Source: Aquirufa sp.
Lineage (GTDB): Bacteria; Bacteroidota; Bacteroidia; Cytophagales; Spirosomataceae
Assembly (NCBI GenBank): GCA_030833145.1
Contig: JAURHT010000068.1
Location: 1-10,758, forward strand
Length of the DNA stretch: 10,758 nt
Direction: 5' to 3'
A program made the position numbers and the translations under genes. Within the stretch, counting starts at the first letter, position 1. Each line of letters starts with the position of its first letter. Under the pieces are notes generated by a model. It was not told where the DNA came from and searched no databases. It saw nothing but the letters and a program-made list of their open reading frames with translations. Positions 1-7,790 of the stretch are shown here, piece by piece.

Positions 1-1
1 C

Positions 2-1414
2 GCCGCGGACATTTTCACCGCAAATGGCATCGAAGTGTACCTATTCCCGGCTTTGCGTCCCACCCCACAACTTTCCTTCACGGTCCGCCATTTAGGCTGC
101 CAAGCAGGATTAGTGATCACGGCGTCGCACAATCCGAAGGAATACAACGGCTACAAGGCCTATTGGTCTGATGGATCACAAGTAGTTGCCCCACACGATA
201 AAAATATCGTAAAAGAGGTGAACGCGATCACGAGTATTACAGACATTAAATTCGAAGGAAACGATGCCTTATTGCACCTATTAGATGGGACTATCGACGA
301 GGCATACCTACAAACTATTTTAGTTAACTGCCGCCAGCCGGAAGTGATTAAGCGCCAAAAAGACCTTAAAATCGTCTTCTCCCCTATCCACGGAACAGGG
401 ATTACGTTAGTGCCGCCTGCTTTGGCCCTATTAGGATTCGAAGCGGTGACGGTCGTAGAAGAGCAAGCCATTCCAAACGGAAACTTCCCTACGGTGATTT
501 ACCCGAATCCGGAAGAGAAGGAAGCTTTGACTTTGGCATTAAATAAGGCCAAAGAAATCGATGCCGACCTCGTCATCGCCACAGACCCCGACGCTGACCG
601 CGTGGGAGCCGCTGTGAAAAGCCCAGATGGCGAATGGGCCCTATTAAACGGGAACCAAATGGCCAGCCTAATCCTGTATTACTTATTAAAAGTATCCGAT
701 TTAAAGGGCAACGAGTTCGCCGCGAAAACCATTGTAACGACCGATTTGATCGACAAAATGTGCGCATCTAAAGGCGTGCCTTGCTATAATACGTTAACCG
801 GATTCAAATACATCGCCCAAGTCATCCGCGAATTAGAAGGAAAAGAAAAGTTCCTAGGCGGCGGAGAAGAGTCATACGGCTATTTAATAGGCGATGCCGT
901 GCGTGATAAGGACGCAGTGGCCTCTTGTGCCATGATCGCAGAATTAACGGCTTACGCGAAAGATCAGGGCAAATCACTCTTCGACTTCCTAGCCGAAATG
1001 TACGTAGAAAACAATTTCTACTACGAGGGCCTTATTTCATTGACCAAAAAAGGAAAAGCCGGCGCCGAGGAGATCAAACAAATGATGATCAACTTACGCT
1101 CGAACGTTCCAGCTACCGTAGCAGGTTCAAAGCCCGTTCGCGTTTTGGACTACGAGGGATTAATTTCTACCGACTTATTAACGGGTGAAAAAACGCCAAT
1201 CAAAGTAGGTTTAGGCATCGAAGCTTCTAACGTTATTCAATTAATCCTAGCGGACGGATCGAAGGTATCCGCGCGTCCATCTGGTACGGAGCCTAAAATC
1301 AAGTTCTATGTTTCCGTAAACGCTCCTTTAGCTTCTGCGGCAGACTTCTTTACCGTGTATGCAGAATTGCAGAAGAAGGTGGGGGTGATTCAGGAGGATT
1401 TAGGGTTAGTTTAA
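2..1414 (+). CDS. Phospho-sugar mutase (phosphoglucomutase/phosphomannomutase), 5' truncated
   Basis: C-terminal ~470 residues of a cytosolic alpha-D-phosphohexomutase, which moves phosphate between C1 and C6 of a hexose via a phosphoserine. The frame is open to the left edge, so the GTG at 35 is internal; Bacteroidota members are about 570 residues, so roughly 100 N-terminal residues are missing. All four active-site signatures are seen in order: the phosphoserine loop TASHNP (Ser codon 125-127), the Mg-binding loop DPDADR (584-601), the sugar-specificity loop GGGEESYG (857-880), and the C-terminal phosphate-binding loop RPSGTEPK (1274-1297). The GEESYG form and overall length fit the phosphoglucomutase/phosphopentomutase-like 'phospho-sugar mutase' group better than GlmM, but glucose, mannose or pentose specificity cannot be decided here. 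It stands alone on the plus strand, converges on prfC, and ends at a shared terminator 80 bases downstream. Confidence 0.95.
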   Translation, partial: AADIFTANGIEVYLFPALRPTPQLSFTVRHLGCQAGLVITASHNPKEYNGYKAYWSDGSQVVAPHDKNIVKEVNAITSITDIKFEGNDALLHLLDGTIDEAYLQTILVNCRQPEVIKRQKDLKIVFSPIHGTGITLVPPALALLGFEAVTVVEEQAIPNGNFPTVIYPNPEEKEALTLALNKAKEIDADLVIATDPDADRVGAAVKSPDGEWALLNGNQMASLILYYLLKVSDLKGNEFAAKTIVTTDLIDKMCASKGVPCYNTLTGFKYIAQVIRELEGKEKFLGGGEESYGYLIGDAVRDKDAVASCAMIAELTAYAKDQGKSLFDFLAEMYVENNFYYEGLISLTKKGKAGAEEIKQMMINLRSNVPATVAGSKPVRVLDYEGLISTDLLTGEKTPIKVGLGIEASNVIQLILADGSKVSARPSGTEPKIKFYVSVNAPLASAADFFTVYAELQKKVGVIQEDLGLV

Positions 1415-1448
1415 TTGAAAGCACAAAGAATAAAGCACAAATAATAGA
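1414..1448 (+). repeat. Degenerate 7-base tandem repeat, array A (3' of the mutase)
   Basis: Directly after the mutase stop codon the sequence runs in a strict 7-base register. The units are ATTGAAA (1414-1420), GCACAAA (1421-1427), GAATAAA (1428-1434), GCACAAA (1435-1441) and TAATAGA (1442-1448). Nearly all units end in AAA or AGA. The 10-mer AAAGCACAAA therefore recurs exactly 14 bases apart, at 1418 and 1432. Function unknown. It is too short for a CRISPR array and not a homopolymer slip. Confidence 0.7.
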
Positions 1449-1494
1449 GTTGGTATCTCTTTCGGAGATGAATTCTTGAAATGTTGCCGAACTC
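1447..1494 (+). other. Candidate structured RNA element before the terminator
   Basis: An outer stem pairs GAGTT (1447-1451) with AACTC (1490-1494), extended past a bulged G1489 by GG (1452-1453) with CC (1487-1488). Inside it, ATCTC (1455-1459) pairs with GAGAT (1465-1469) around a five-base loop TTTCG. The single-stranded remainder is 1470-1486. No riboswitch or sRNA family is recognised. It could be part of the mutase 3' UTR or a small RNA ending at the adjacent terminator. The other strand folds equally well, so strand is uncertain. Confidence 0.35.
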
Positions 1495-1496
1495 AT

Positions 1497-1528
1497 AAAA
1501 AAAGGTCTCTGAATGGAGGCCTTTTTTT
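1497..1528. terminator. Bidirectional rho-independent terminator between the mutase and prfC
   Basis: Seven A (1497-1503), then GGTCTCT, a GAAT loop (1511-1514), GGAGGCC and seven T (1522-1528). The stem pairs throughout, with two G-U wobbles on the plus-strand transcript. The A and T tracts are symmetrical, so each direction gets a U-tail. It therefore serves both the plus-strand mutase and the minus-strand prfC, which converge here. Confidence 0.88.
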
Positions 1529-1536
1529 ATACGAAC

Positions 1537-1571
1537 TTTATTCTTTGTGCTTTATGCTCTATGCTTTTTAT
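1537..1571 (-). repeat. Degenerate 7-base tandem repeat, array B (3' of prfC, inverted to array A)
   Basis: Read on the minus strand, the units are ATAAAAA (1571-1565), GCATAGA (1564-1558), GCATAAA (1557-1551), GCACAAA (1550-1544) and GAATAAA (1543-1537). It begins four bases beyond the prfC stop codon. It has the same word and period as array A but the opposite orientation, so each array points inward from the end of its own gene. Confidence 0.7.
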
Positions 1572-1574
1572 TTT

Positions 1575-3167
1575 TTAAGCTAACTTAAACTCACTCGTAA
1601 AGTGGAATTCAATCTCCGGATTGTTGGTTTGATTCATACGTAGAATCCAATCTGATTCAGCTAAGAAGACGTAATTTCCATCTTTATCTTGGGCGATGTT
1701 TTGCCCTTTTAGTCGGACAAATTCTTGGAGTTTCTTCGGGTCTTCAGATGTGATCCAGCAGGCTTTGGTCACGGACATGCCGTCGAAGCGACACTTCGCG
1801 CCGTATTCGTGTTCAAGGCGGTATTGGATTACCTCGTATTGTAGATCTCCTACGGTTCCTACGATTTTGCGGTTACCTAATTGGGGTTGTAAGAATAATT
1901 GGGCTACCCCTTCGTCTGTTAATTGGTCGATCCCTTTTTCGAGCTGTTTGGCCTTCATCGGATCGAGGTTAATTAACTCCTTAAAGATTTCTGGAGAGAA
2001 AGAGGGAATGCCTTGGTAGTTCAATACTTCGCCCTCGGTGAGTGTGTCACCGATTTTGAAGTTACCTGTATCATAAAGACCTACTACGTCGCCTGGGAAT
2101 CCTTCTTCGATGACCTCTTTATCTTGGGCCATAAAGTTGTAGGGGTTCGCGAAACGAACGTTTTTCTTTAAGCGGATGTGTTGGTAGAAAGTATTACGTT
2201 TGAATACACCAGAACAAATGCGCAAGAAGGCGATTCTATCGCGGTGTTTCGGGTCTAAGTTTGCGTGTATTTTGAAGATGAATCCAGTGAATTTCTTCTC
2301 TTCTGGTTCCACGGTACGCACGTCCGTTCCACGCGCCTGGGTGGAAGGTGCAATGCGGGTGAACGTATCCAATAGTTCTTGAACGCCAAAGTTATTTACA
2401 GCAGAGCCAAAGAACACAGGGGCGATATCGCCTGATAAGTAATCGTTGCGATCGAAGGGTTCGTACACACCGTCGATTAGCTCAATGTCCTCGCGTAATT
2501 GATTCGCATCGCGGTCACCCACGCGGGCATCAAGATCAGGAGAATCGATGTCGACAGCGACGACTTCTTTTTCAATTTTGGTCTTATTCGCTGAGAATAA
2601 ATTCAGCGATTTTTCCATGAGGTTATAGACGCCTTTGAAGTTTTGGCCCATATTAATCGGCCAAGTCAACGGGCGTACAGAGATGCCTAATTTTTGTTCT
2701 AATTCGTCCAAAAGGTCGAATGGGTTTTGGCCTTCGCGGTCCATCTTGTTAATGAAGATGATCACAGGTGTTTTGCGCATACGGCAAACCTCCATCAGAC
2801 GCTCCGTTTGTTCCTCTACACCCTTCACACAGTCGATTACCAAAATCACGGAATCGACCGCCGTTAAGGTGCGATAGGTGTCCTCTGCGAAGTCCTTGTG
2901 ACCCGGTGTATCCAGGATATTGATTTTTAATTGATTGTACTCAAAGGTCATCACGGATGTCGCGACCGAGATCCCACGTTGACGTTCGATCTCCATAAAG
3001 TCAGACGTAGCGCCTTTCTTAATCTTGTTCGATTTTACGGCACCGGCTGTTTGGATCGCTCCCCCGAAAAGAAGCAATTTCTCCGTCAATGTGGTTTTAC
3101 CAGCATCGGGGTGAGAAATAATCCCAAAGGTTCTGCGTTTCGCAATTTCAGTTACAATCTGACTCAT
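1575..3167 (-). CDS. prfC: Peptide chain release factor 3
   Basis: Translational GTPase RF3 (530 residues; E. coli RF3 is 529), which recycles RF1/RF2 from the ribosome after peptide release. The G-domain motifs are all present: G1 SHPDAGKTT (18-26), G2 RQRGIS (62-67), G3 DTPGH (86-90), G4 NKMD (140-143) and a G5-like GSA (264-266). Domain II follows at about 290-390 and the RF3-specific C-terminal domain to the end. The SHPDAGKTT form of the P-loop separates RF3 from EF-G and TypA. The start [15 protein letters not shown] is the natural RF3 N-terminus. It has its own -7 promoter box at 3194-3201 and is separated from the upstream permease by a strong terminator, so it is probably monocistronic. 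It ends at the shared bidirectional terminator. No defect is seen. Confidence 0.97.
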   Translation of the reverse strand: MSQIVTEIAKRRTFGIISHPDAGKTTLTEKLLLFGGAIQTAGAVKSNKIKKGATSDFMEIERQRGISVATSVMTFEYNQLKINILDTPGHKDFAEDTYRTLTAVDSVILVIDCVKGVEEQTERLMEVCRMRKTPVIIFINKMDREGQNPFDLLDELEQKLGISVRPLTWPINMGQNFKGVYNLMEKSLNLFSANKTKIEKEVVAVDIDSPDLDARVGDRDANQLREDIELIDGVYEPFDRNDYLSGDIAPVFFGSAVNNFGVQELLDTFTRIAPSTQARGTDVRTVEPEEKKFTGFIFKIHANLDPKHRDRIAFLRICSGVFKRNTFYQHIRLKKNVRFANPYNFMAQDKEVIEEGFPGDVVGLYDTGNFKIGDTLTEGEVLNYQGIPSFSPEIFKELINLDPMKAKQLEKGIDQLTDEGVAQLFLQPQLGNRKIVGTVGDLQYEVIQYRLEHEYGAKCRFDGMSVTKACWITSEDPKKLQEFVRLKGQNIAQDKDGNYVFLAESDWILRMNQTNNPEIEFHFTSEFKLA

Positions 3168-3193
3168 TCGTTCTTTATTAAAAAATCAAGGTG

Positions 3194-3201
3194 CAAAAAT
3201 A
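3194..3201 (-). promoter_or_regulatory. Bacteroidota-type -7 promoter box for prfC
   Basis: On the minus strand this reads TATTTTTG, a perfect match to the Bacteroidota sigma-A -7 consensus TAnnTTTG. It lies 26 bases upstream of the prfC ATG and just downstream of the permease terminator. The -33 region is only T-rich (no clear TTG at 19-21 bases), so the promoter call is moderate. The expected leader is about 20 bases. Confidence 0.55.
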
Positions 3202-3228
3202 CGCCAAAATCGGGGGAATTAAAAGGGC

Positions 3229-3257
3229 AAAAAAAAGCCGGGGCTTTCGCCCCGGCT
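3229..3257 (-). terminator. Rho-independent terminator of the amino acid permease
   Basis: On the minus strand, AGCCGGGGC, a GAAA tetraloop, GCCCCGGCT and eight U. The stem is nine perfect base pairs, mostly GC. It starts 17 bases after the permease stop codon and ends before the prfC promoter box. Confidence 0.95.
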
Positions 3258-3274
3258 CCTTCTCATTGAAAGAA

Positions 3275-4723
3275 TTACTCTCTCGTATTCAGCAATGATC
3301 TTGGTCTACCGTATAAGAAGTAAACCACTAATCCGAACAATAACCACACAATAGCAAAGATTTGCGCTGTACGACCTAAGTTCAAGATTAAGAACGTATT
3401 CACTAAAATACCTAGTGGAGCAATGATATTTAAGCCAGACACTTTGAATGGACGGTCACGGTTTGGATCTCTGAAACGAAGAATCCATACCGCTAAACAA
3501 ACCATAGTAAAGGCGAATAAAGTACCGAAGCTAGTCATATCTCCCAATAAAGAGATTGGTGTAAAACCTGCCACTAAAGAAACCACCGCACCTACTAATA
3601 TCGTTGACTTATATGGTGTTTTGAAGGTAGGGTGAACTTCTGCGAAGAATTTTGGCAATAAACCATCTTTCGCCATACCTAAGAACACGCGTGTTTGACC
3701 TAACATCATTACTAGCATAACGGATAATAAACCCGCTGTCGCTGCAGCTGTAATAATAAATACAGCCCAAGGTTGACCTGCTTGATCAAAAGCAAAAGCT
3801 ACTGGAGCTTTCAAGGCATCGCCCGTGATATCTTTGTAATTCATCATCCCGGTTAACACTAACGAAACCGCGATATACAATACCGTACAAATCAATAAAG
3901 ACGCGATAATTGCGAAAGGCATATCTTTCTTTGGATTGATTGCCTCGCCTGCTTGTGTAGAAACGGCATCAAAACCAATATAGGCAAAGAAGATCGCTGA
4001 CGCTCCTGAGATGATACCACCCCAGCCATAAGCAGGAAGCATTTCACCACTTTCGTGTTTCACTAACGTCTCTTCTGGAATGAATGGAGTCCAGTTCGCT
4101 ACATCGATGTAGAACGCACCCATAATGATCACAAATAAGATCACGGCTACTTTCAATACTACGATTAAGTTGTTCGCGCTAGCTGCTTCTTTGATCCCTT
4201 TAACGAGAATCCAAGTCACAAACCAAACGATGATTAAAGCCGGCAAATTCACCGCTGCTCCTCCAAAAGTCACTGGGTCATTCGTCAAATTCGCAGGTAA
4301 ATGTAGGCCAAAGAGATGGAGGAGTTTATTAAAGTACCCAGACCAACTCACAGCAACTGTCATCGCACCCATCGCATATTCGAGGATCAATCCCCAACCA
4401 ATAATCCAAGCAAATAATTCACCTACCGTTCCGTAAGCGTACGCATAAGCGCTACCTTCAACTGGTAACATCGCTGCAAACTCTGCATAGCAAAGAGCCG
4501 CGAAAATACAGCCAATTCCCGCAATCACGAATGATAAAGCTAAGGCAGGACCCGCGTGATAGTGCGCTGCTGTACCTGTTAATACAAAAACACCACCACC
4601 GATAATCGCACCGATACCGATCGCTGTTAAACTCCATTTTCCTAATACACGCTTGAGCTCACTTTTTTGCATGTCTTGCTCAAACATATGCATTGGTTTT
4701 TTTCTCCAAATACTGTTATTCAT
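3275..4723 (-). CDS. APC-superfamily amino acid permease (cationic amino acid transporter-like)
   Basis: Inner-membrane amino acid transporter of the amino acid-polyamine-organocation superfamily, 482 residues, with 12 or more hydrophobic segments. The first helix carries the substrate-backbone-binding glycine motif (GIGAIIGGGVF, about residues 36-46). TM2-3 contain YAEFAAMLPVEGSAYAYAY. The middle has the AYIGFDAVSTQAGEAINPKKDMP stretch typical of the CAT/YfnA group. The exact substrate is not determinable; cationic or broad neutral amino acids by proton symport are likely from the family. I chose the ATG at 4721-4723. The frame stays open to 4825, but the extra 34 codons would run back through the secDF terminator and into the end of secDF and do not resemble a permease N-terminus. 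No good Shine-Dalgarno or canonical promoter is visible in the 25 bases between the upstream terminator and the start. A strong terminator follows. Confidence 0.93.
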   Translation of the reverse strand: MNNSIWRKKPMHMFEQDMQKSELKRVLGKWSLTAIGIGAIIGGGVFVLTGTAAHYHAGPALALSFVIAGIGCIFAALCYAEFAAMLPVEGSAYAYAYGTVGELFAWIIGWGLILEYAMGAMTVAVSWSGYFNKLLHLFGLHLPANLTNDPVTFGGAAVNLPALIIVWFVTWILVKGIKEAASANNLIVVLKVAVILFVIIMGAFYIDVANWTPFIPEETLVKHESGEMLPAYGWGGIISGASAIFFAYIGFDAVSTQAGEAINPKKDMPFAIIASLLICTVLYIAVSLVLTGMMNYKDITGDALKAPVAFAFDQAGQPWAVFIITAAATAGLLSVMLVMMLGQTRVFLGMAKDGLLPKFFAEVHPTFKTPYKSTILVGAVVSLVAGFTPISLLGDMTSFGTLFAFTMVCLAVWILRFRDPNRDRPFKVSGLNIIAPLGILVNTFLILNLGRTAQIFAIVWLLFGLVVYFLYGRPRSLLNTRE

Positions 4724-4748
4724 AATTCTAGTTTTTAGGATGAAATAC

Positions 4749-4783
4749 AAAAAAAGGCTGGTCACCCTTTCGAGCAACCAGCT
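4749..4783 (-). terminator. Rho-independent terminator of secDF
   Basis: On the minus strand, AGCTGGT pairs with ACCAGCC (one G-U) and an inner CTC pairs with GGG (one G-U) around a GAAA loop, separated by a 2x2 internal mismatch; seven U follow (4755-4749). It begins eight bases after the secDF stop codon. The U-tract ends only 25 bases before the permease start codon. Confidence 0.88.
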
Positions 4784-4790
4784 GAATAAA

Positions 4791-7721
4791 CTATTTCTTT
4801 TCTTTCTTAGAAGTTCCGAAGTCAATCACAATCGGTGCCGCCACGAAAATAGACGAATAAGCACCGAACACAACCCCGATAAACATAGCGAAAGAGAAAC
4901 CTCTTAACACGTCGCCACCGAAGATTAATAACACCGTCACTACTAAGAATACCGTAGTCGCCGTCATAACCGTACGAGACATCGTGTGGTTAATCGATTC
5001 GTTGATCGTTTTGATCATCAATTCTTTGTTACCTAAGTCAGCATCTAAACCAATCTCCTCACGGATACGGTCAAATACGACCACGGTATCATTAATCGAA
5101 TAACCGATCACTGTCAAAATCGCCGCAATGAATACTTGATCCACTTCTAATTCAAAGCCGAACAAACGAACGATACCCACCATACCTAATACCACTAAGG
5201 TATCGTGAACTAAGGCAACAATACCACCTAATGAATATTGCCATTTACGGAAACGGATCAAGATGTAGATAAAGATCGCAATCAAGGCGTAGAAAATCGA
5301 CACGAATGATTGTGTCAAAATATCATCGGCAACTGTCGCACCTACTTTGGACTCCGAAACCACTTTAGGACCTTGCGCTGAGAAATCTTTCAACCCTGTT
5401 TCTAGAGCCGTACGTACCTTATTGTTAGCCGTAATCGACTCATCTTCTACTAAGTAAGAAGTCGTTACTTTTAATTTCGTAGGACCATTAAAAGTTTTCA
5501 CCTCCACGCCTTTTCCACCGAAATCATCCGCTAACGCTTCTTTCACTTTGTCAGTCGGTACCGCTTGATTGAACTCAACTACATACGAACGACCACCTTT
5601 GAAATCTACCCCTAGGTTAAAACCACCTTGCATAAATAACACGATAGCACCGATCGCAATTAATGACCAAGAGAACCAGTATGAATACTTACGCTTTCCG
5701 ATGAAATCGAAGTTCATTCCTTTGAATAGATCACGCGAGATGAATGTTTCGAATGTCATTTCTTTCTCCTTACCTGCTTTAATCGCACGTTTCGCCATCC
5801 AATCAATTAAGATGTGAGAAATATATACCGCTGTAAATACAGACGTTACAAGACCGATACAAAGTGTTACCCCGAAACCTTTTACAGAACCAGAACCGAA
5901 GATAATCAAGATCACACCGATCAATACCGTCGTGATGTTACCATCCAAAATCGCGCTTAATGCTTTCTCGTAACCTACGTTAATCGCATCTAACAAGCCT
6001 TTCCCTTTGTGTAATTCCTCGCGAATACGCTCGTTAATCAATACGTTCGCATCGACCGCCATACCTAACGTTAACACGATACCTGCGATACCAGGAAGCG
6101 TTAAAGCAGCTTGGATTTGGACTAAAACACCTGCGATAAAGAAGACGTTAAAGAACAAGGCTAAGTTTGCCATCCAACCTGGAGTACCATAGTAACCGAT
6201 CATAAACACAATCACTAATAATAAACCTAAGGCCATCGACATATACCCTTGGTTGATCGACTCCGCACCTAAAGATGGACCAATAAACGCATCTTCCACG
6301 ATACGTGTAGGAGCTGGCAATTTACCTGCTTTCAATACGTTCGCTAAATCTTTTGCCTCTTCTACTGTAAAGCTTCCTGAGATCGAAGAGCGACCACCTG
6401 GAATTTCACCATTGATTACTGGAGCAGAATACACATAACCATCTAAAACGATCGCGATACGACGTCCGATGTTCGCACCTGTTAAGTTTTTCCAAATACG
6501 AGCACCCGTTCCGTTCATCGCCATCGTCACTTCCGCACGACCAGCTTGATCAAAATCTTGTGCTGCATCCGTGATCACATCACCCTCTAATGGAGCTGAT
6601 TGACCTTCGCCCTTTTTCAAAGCCTCTAATGAAAGAATTTCGTCGCCATTCTTCGCTGGAATTCCTTTCGCTGCCCATGCAAACGTTAAGTTCGCAGGGA
6701 ACATCGCTTTTACTTCTGCACGAGCGAACAAAGCATTCACACGAGCCGTATCCTTTACATATACACCGATGTTGTTTCCTAAAGGCAAGAATAATTTCGT
6801 TAAAGCAGAACCTGCAGACGTATCTGCTTTTGCTTTTCCTGAATCCTTCGTCGCTGGAGCCGCTGCTAATTTGTTTGCCAAAGCATTAGCCGCCGTATCC
6901 TTCGTCGCCGGAGCCGCCGCTGTTGCAGCTGCTACTGGAGCTTTCGCTTCTCTATCTAATAAAGCACCTAAAGCATTTAAGCCTCCGCCATATTCGTTCA
7001 ATTCATAACACTCTACGAATTCTAATTTCGCTGCACCTGATAATAATTTACGGGCACGCTCTGGATTCTCCACACCTGGTAATTCTACCTGAATACGGTT
7101 AGTACCTGGAAGACGTTGGATGTTCGGGTTAGCTACACCGAATTTATCAATACGCGCTTGAATAATTTTGTAAACGCGATCTACCGCACCGTCAATTTCC
7201 GCATCAATCACCTTCTTCACTTGTGAATCAGTTGAAGTAGAAGAGATTTTTCCGCGGTTCACTGAATTAGCGAATACAGATGCCAAAGTTTGGTTAGGAG
7301 CCGCTTTCGCGAATTCTTCGTAGAACAATTCGTTAAACGATTTCGTCGAAGTTGCTTGCGCTGCACCTGCCGCTGCTAATGCTTTCTCGAATGCTGGATC
7401 GTTTGACTTACCTGATAAAGCACGTAAGATTTCCGCTGGAGAAACCTCTAAAACCGCGTGCAAACCACCTTCTAAGTCAAGACCTTTTTGCAAAGCATAC
7501 TGAGTCACTTCTTGTAATGTATATCCGATATATACAGGTTGTTTCCAAAGGGAATCAATGAAATGTAAACGCTTCGCCGCATCTACTTTGCCATCTGCTG
7601 TCGTAGCATACTTGATAGCTTGTTCTTTTAATTGATTAGACTTCCACGTAAACGAAAGGAAGAAAATACATAAGGCTGAAATAATCGTAGACAGCCAAAT
7701 AATGGCACTTTTGTAACGCAT
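4791..7721 (-). CDS. secDF: Fused protein translocase subunit SecDF
   Basis: Single-chain SecD-SecF (976 residues), an RND-superfamily inner-membrane accessory of SecYEG that uses the proton-motive force to pull proteins to the periplasm. The SecD half has an N-terminal TM (about 7-25), the LDLEGG motif (81-86), a large periplasmic P1 region (about 30-480) and five TMs. The SecF half starts near 680 with a TM, then GVDFKGG (704-710), a periplasmic domain and five TMs. Candidate proton-path residues are conserved: Asp557 in GMAVDANV, Asp878 in SINDTVVVFDR and Arg916 in MSRTVMT. SecD-SecF fusion is usual in Bacteroidota, so it is not itself an anomaly. Unusual is an Ala/Thr/Lys-rich linker at about 258-306 inside P1, built on a duplicated AAAPATKD. 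The start MRYKSAIIW leads directly into the first TM. No perfect -7 box lies in the 99 bases upstream, so transcription from the upstream small gene's promoter is possible. Confidence 0.97.
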   Translation of the reverse strand: MRYKSAIIWLSTIISALCIFFLSFTWKSNQLKEQAIKYATTADGKVDAAKRLHFIDSLWKQPVYIGYTLQEVTQYALQKGLDLEGGLHAVLEVSPAEILRALSGKSNDPAFEKALAAAGAAQATSTKSFNELFYEEFAKAAPNQTLASVFANSVNRGKISSTSTDSQVKKVIDAEIDGAVDRVYKIIQARIDKFGVANPNIQRLPGTNRIQVELPGVENPERARKLLSGAAKLEFVECYELNEYGGGLNALGALLDREAKAPVAAATAAAPATKDTAANALANKLAAAPATKDSGKAKADTSAGSALTKLFLPLGNNIGVYVKDTARVNALFARAEVKAMFPANLTFAWAAKGIPAKNGDEILSLEALKKGEGQSAPLEGDVITDAAQDFDQAGRAEVTMAMNGTGARIWKNLTGANIGRRIAIVLDGYVYSAPVINGEIPGGRSSISGSFTVEEAKDLANVLKAGKLPAPTRIVEDAFIGPSLGAESINQGYMSMALGLLLVIVFMIGYYGTPGWMANLALFFNVFFIAGVLVQIQAALTLPGIAGIVLTLGMAVDANVLINERIREELHKGKGLLDAINVGYEKALSAILDGNITTVLIGVILIIFGSGSVKGFGVTLCIGLVTSVFTAVYISHILIDWMAKRAIKAGKEKEMTFETFISRDLFKGMNFDFIGKRKYSYWFSWSLIAIGAIVLFMQGGFNLGVDFKGGRSYVVEFNQAVPTDKVKEALADDFGGKGVEVKTFNGPTKLKVTTSYLVEDESITANNKVRTALETGLKDFSAQGPKVVSESKVGATVADDILTQSFVSIFYALIAIFIYILIRFRKWQYSLGGIVALVHDTLVVLGMVGIVRLFGFELEVDQVFIAAILTVIGYSINDTVVVFDRIREEIGLDADLGNKELMIKTINESINHTMSRTVMTATTVFLVVTVLLIFGGDVLRGFSFAMFIGVVFGAYSSIFVAAPIVIDFGTSKKEKK
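6843..6920 (-). repeat. In-frame direct repeat inside secDF (two 24-base copies)
   Basis: Bases 6843-6866 and 6897-6920 match at 22 of 24 positions and lie 54 bases (18 codons) apart. Both encode AAAPATKD (residues 286-293 and 268-275). The two differences are both C/T and silent. The repeat lies in the low-complexity Ala-rich linker of the SecD periplasmic region and looks like a short duplication that has begun to drift. Confidence 0.8.
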
Positions 7722-7728
7722 AACTTTA

Positions 7729-7763
7729 AATTAAATGGTAAATGAAAAATGGTAAATTGTGAG
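7729..7763. repeat. Degenerate 7-base tandem repeat, array C (5' of secDF)
   Basis: Plus-strand units are AATTAAA (7729-7735), TGGTAAA (7736-7742), TGAAAAA (7743-7749), TGGTAAA (7750-7756) and TTGTGAG (7757-7763), with TGG continuing the register. The 11-mer AAATGGTAAAT recurs exactly 14 bases apart (7733 and 7747). It begins seven bases before the secDF start codon, so it would lie in the secDF leader or promoter. The word differs from those of arrays A/B and D. Confidence 0.65.
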
Positions 7764-7790
7764 TGGATCCCATCGGAATATTTCCCTACG

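Larger units (their letters stand above)
1418..1553. repeat. 18-base perfect inverted repeat bracketing the intergenic terminator
   Basis: Bases 1418-1435 and 1536-1553 are exact reverse complements over 18 positions. The arms are the cores of heptad arrays A and B and enclose about 100 bases holding a predicted fold (1447-1494) and a bidirectional terminator (1497-1528). The arrangement resembles a small non-coding repeat unit (REP- or MITE-like), but no target-site duplication or second copy is visible in the window, so mobility is only a possibility. Confidence 0.75.

Noticed and set aside
35..37. GTG at 35 as the start of the phospho-sugar mutase
   Set aside because: The frame is open to the left edge and the upstream residues continue the conserved domain I, so the gene is simply cut by the window.
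1447..1494. tRNA or tRNA fragment
   Set aside because: No T-loop GTTC-A signature, no anticodon arm and no acceptor stem of 7 pairs; only two stems can be drawn.
1414..1571. CRISPR array
   Set aside because: The units are 7 bases with no spacers, so this is a tandem repeat and not a repeat-spacer array.
4724..4825. Longer permease start giving 34 extra N-terminal residues
   Set aside because: It would overlap the secDF coding end and read through its terminator hairpin; the added residues do not fit an APC permease, and the ATG at 4721-4723 precedes the normal N-terminus.
6590..7008. Plus-strand reading frames opposite the SecD region
   Set aside because: They lie wholly inside secDF, antisense to an Ala-rich part, and have no family resemblance or start context; they are composition shadows.
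4791..7721. SecD-SecF fusion as a novelty
   Set aside because: Single-chain SecDF is usual in Bacteroidota.
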